DNA of 5,105 nucleotides, taken from contig NZ_NRQY01000003.1 in the NCBI RefSeq assembly GCF_003996855.1, positions 130,871 to 135,975 of the forward strand, given 5' to 3'. A model generated the notes under the pieces. The model made no database searches, had not been told where the DNA came from, and saw nothing but the letters and a program-made list of their open reading frames with translations. Of the stretch, positions 4,749 to 5,105 are shown in pieces (positions within the stretch are counted from its first letter, which is position 1; each line of letters starts with the position of its first letter). The DNA is from Morganella morganii. GTDB lineage: Bacteria; Pseudomonadota; Gammaproteobacteria; Enterobacterales; Enterobacteriaceae. The position numbers and the translations under genes are program-made.

Positions 4749-5105
4749 ACCAATATCACCTTAAGTTGCCGTGGCCGCCATCCAACAACACGTACTGGCG
4801 ACACGCCAGAGGTCGGCACTACATAGCAGAGAAAGGAACCAGATACCGGCAGCACATCACAGAGTTAATCAGGCAGCAAAACCTCGATATCAGCACCACA
4901 TCCCGCATCAGAATCAGCATCACAGCAAATCCCCCGGACAAACGACAGAGAGACCTCGATAACCTGCCAAAGGCTGTTTTCGATTCGCTCACTCATGCCG
5001 GTTTCTGGAAGGACGACAGCCAGATTGATGATATGCGTATCAGGCGTGGTGAAAGGGTAAGTGGCGGATCACTGGATGTCACGATATGGGAGATAGGGGA
5101 TGAAA
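4745..5105 (+). CDS. rusA: RusA Holliday-junction resolvase, truncated by the window edge
   Basis: RusA-family endonuclease, a dimeric metal-dependent enzyme that cuts Holliday junctions symmetrically. The N-terminus LPWPPSNNxYxRHxRGR matches E. coli RusA, and the catalytic set is present: D70 and D72 in RDLDNL, K76 in PKAVFD, and D91 in the GFWKDD stretch. All 120 codons seen are open and end at GDE, where E. coli RusA (120 residues) terminates after GNE; here no stop is reached, so the protein runs at least slightly longer. The ATG overlaps the ybcO stop (ATGA), with AGAGGGGA at 4727-4734. It would resolve junctions made during phage recombination or replication, working with the NinB-type protein. 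Confidence 0.95.
   Translation, partial: MNQYHLKLPWPPSNNTYWRHARGRHYIAEKGTRYRQHITELIRQQNLDISTTSRIRISITANPPDKRQRDLDNLPKAVFDSLTHAGFWKDDSQIDDMRIRRGERVSGGSLDVTIWEIGDE
5088..5105 (+). promoter_or_regulatory. Probable ribosome binding site and start of the next gene
   Basis: GGGAG at 5088-5092 lies 7 bases before an ATG at 5100-5102, out of frame with rusA. In DLP12 the small gene ylcG and then an antiterminator gene follow rusA, so a next gene overlapping the rusA end is plausible. Only two codons are visible. Confidence 0.35.

Noticed and set aside
4771..4962. A 63-codon + frame within rusA
   Set aside because: It is out of frame with RusA, whose catalytic residues are clear; the product is a Gln/His-rich frame shadow.

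Overview
The window reads as part of the early-right region of a lambdoid prophage or phage of an enterobacterium, most likely Escherichia coli or a close relative. All supported genes lie on the + strand and are tightly packed, mostly with 1-4 base stop/start overlaps, as expected for one long transcript from a pR-type promoter. The order matches lambda (cII - O - P - nin genes). Several products strongly resemble E. coli prophage proteins recalled from memory: a DnaC-type loader, a NinB/YbcN-type protein, YbcO and RusA. No database search was possible.

Left part (1-1123): a short leader with a boxB-sized hairpin, a CII-type transcription activator, then an accessory gene encoding a GIY-YIG/T5orf172-type protein with an acidic, SSB-like C-terminal tip. 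Replication module (1123-2639): a lambda-O-position initiator whose coding sequence carries a 15-base direct repeat 21 bases apart, a small hairpin and an A-rich stretch (candidate internal origin), followed by a DnaC-family helicase loader replacing lambda P. The likely logic is that the initiator binds the repeats and the loader delivers host DnaB.

Accessory slot (2671-3460): three small genes of unknown function, one encoding a membrane protein, between the loader and the nin-type genes. Recombination segment (3483-5105): a NinB/Orf-family recombination mediator with a GTG start, a small probable winged-helix protein, two overlapping microgenes (a 48-residue four-cysteine zinc-ribbon-like protein and a 31-residue single-span membrane peptide), YbcO (DUF1364, HNH-like), and RusA Holliday-junction resolvase, which runs off the right edge with its catalytic residues present.

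Most of this is a familiar lambdoid layout. The parts least explained are the GIY-YIG protein between cII and the initiator, the three-gene accessory slot, the nested microgenes, and a 26-codon ORF overlapping the ninB start. I see no complete new defence system, insertion sequence, CRISPR array, tRNA or rRNA. No stretch over 300 bases lacks a gene.
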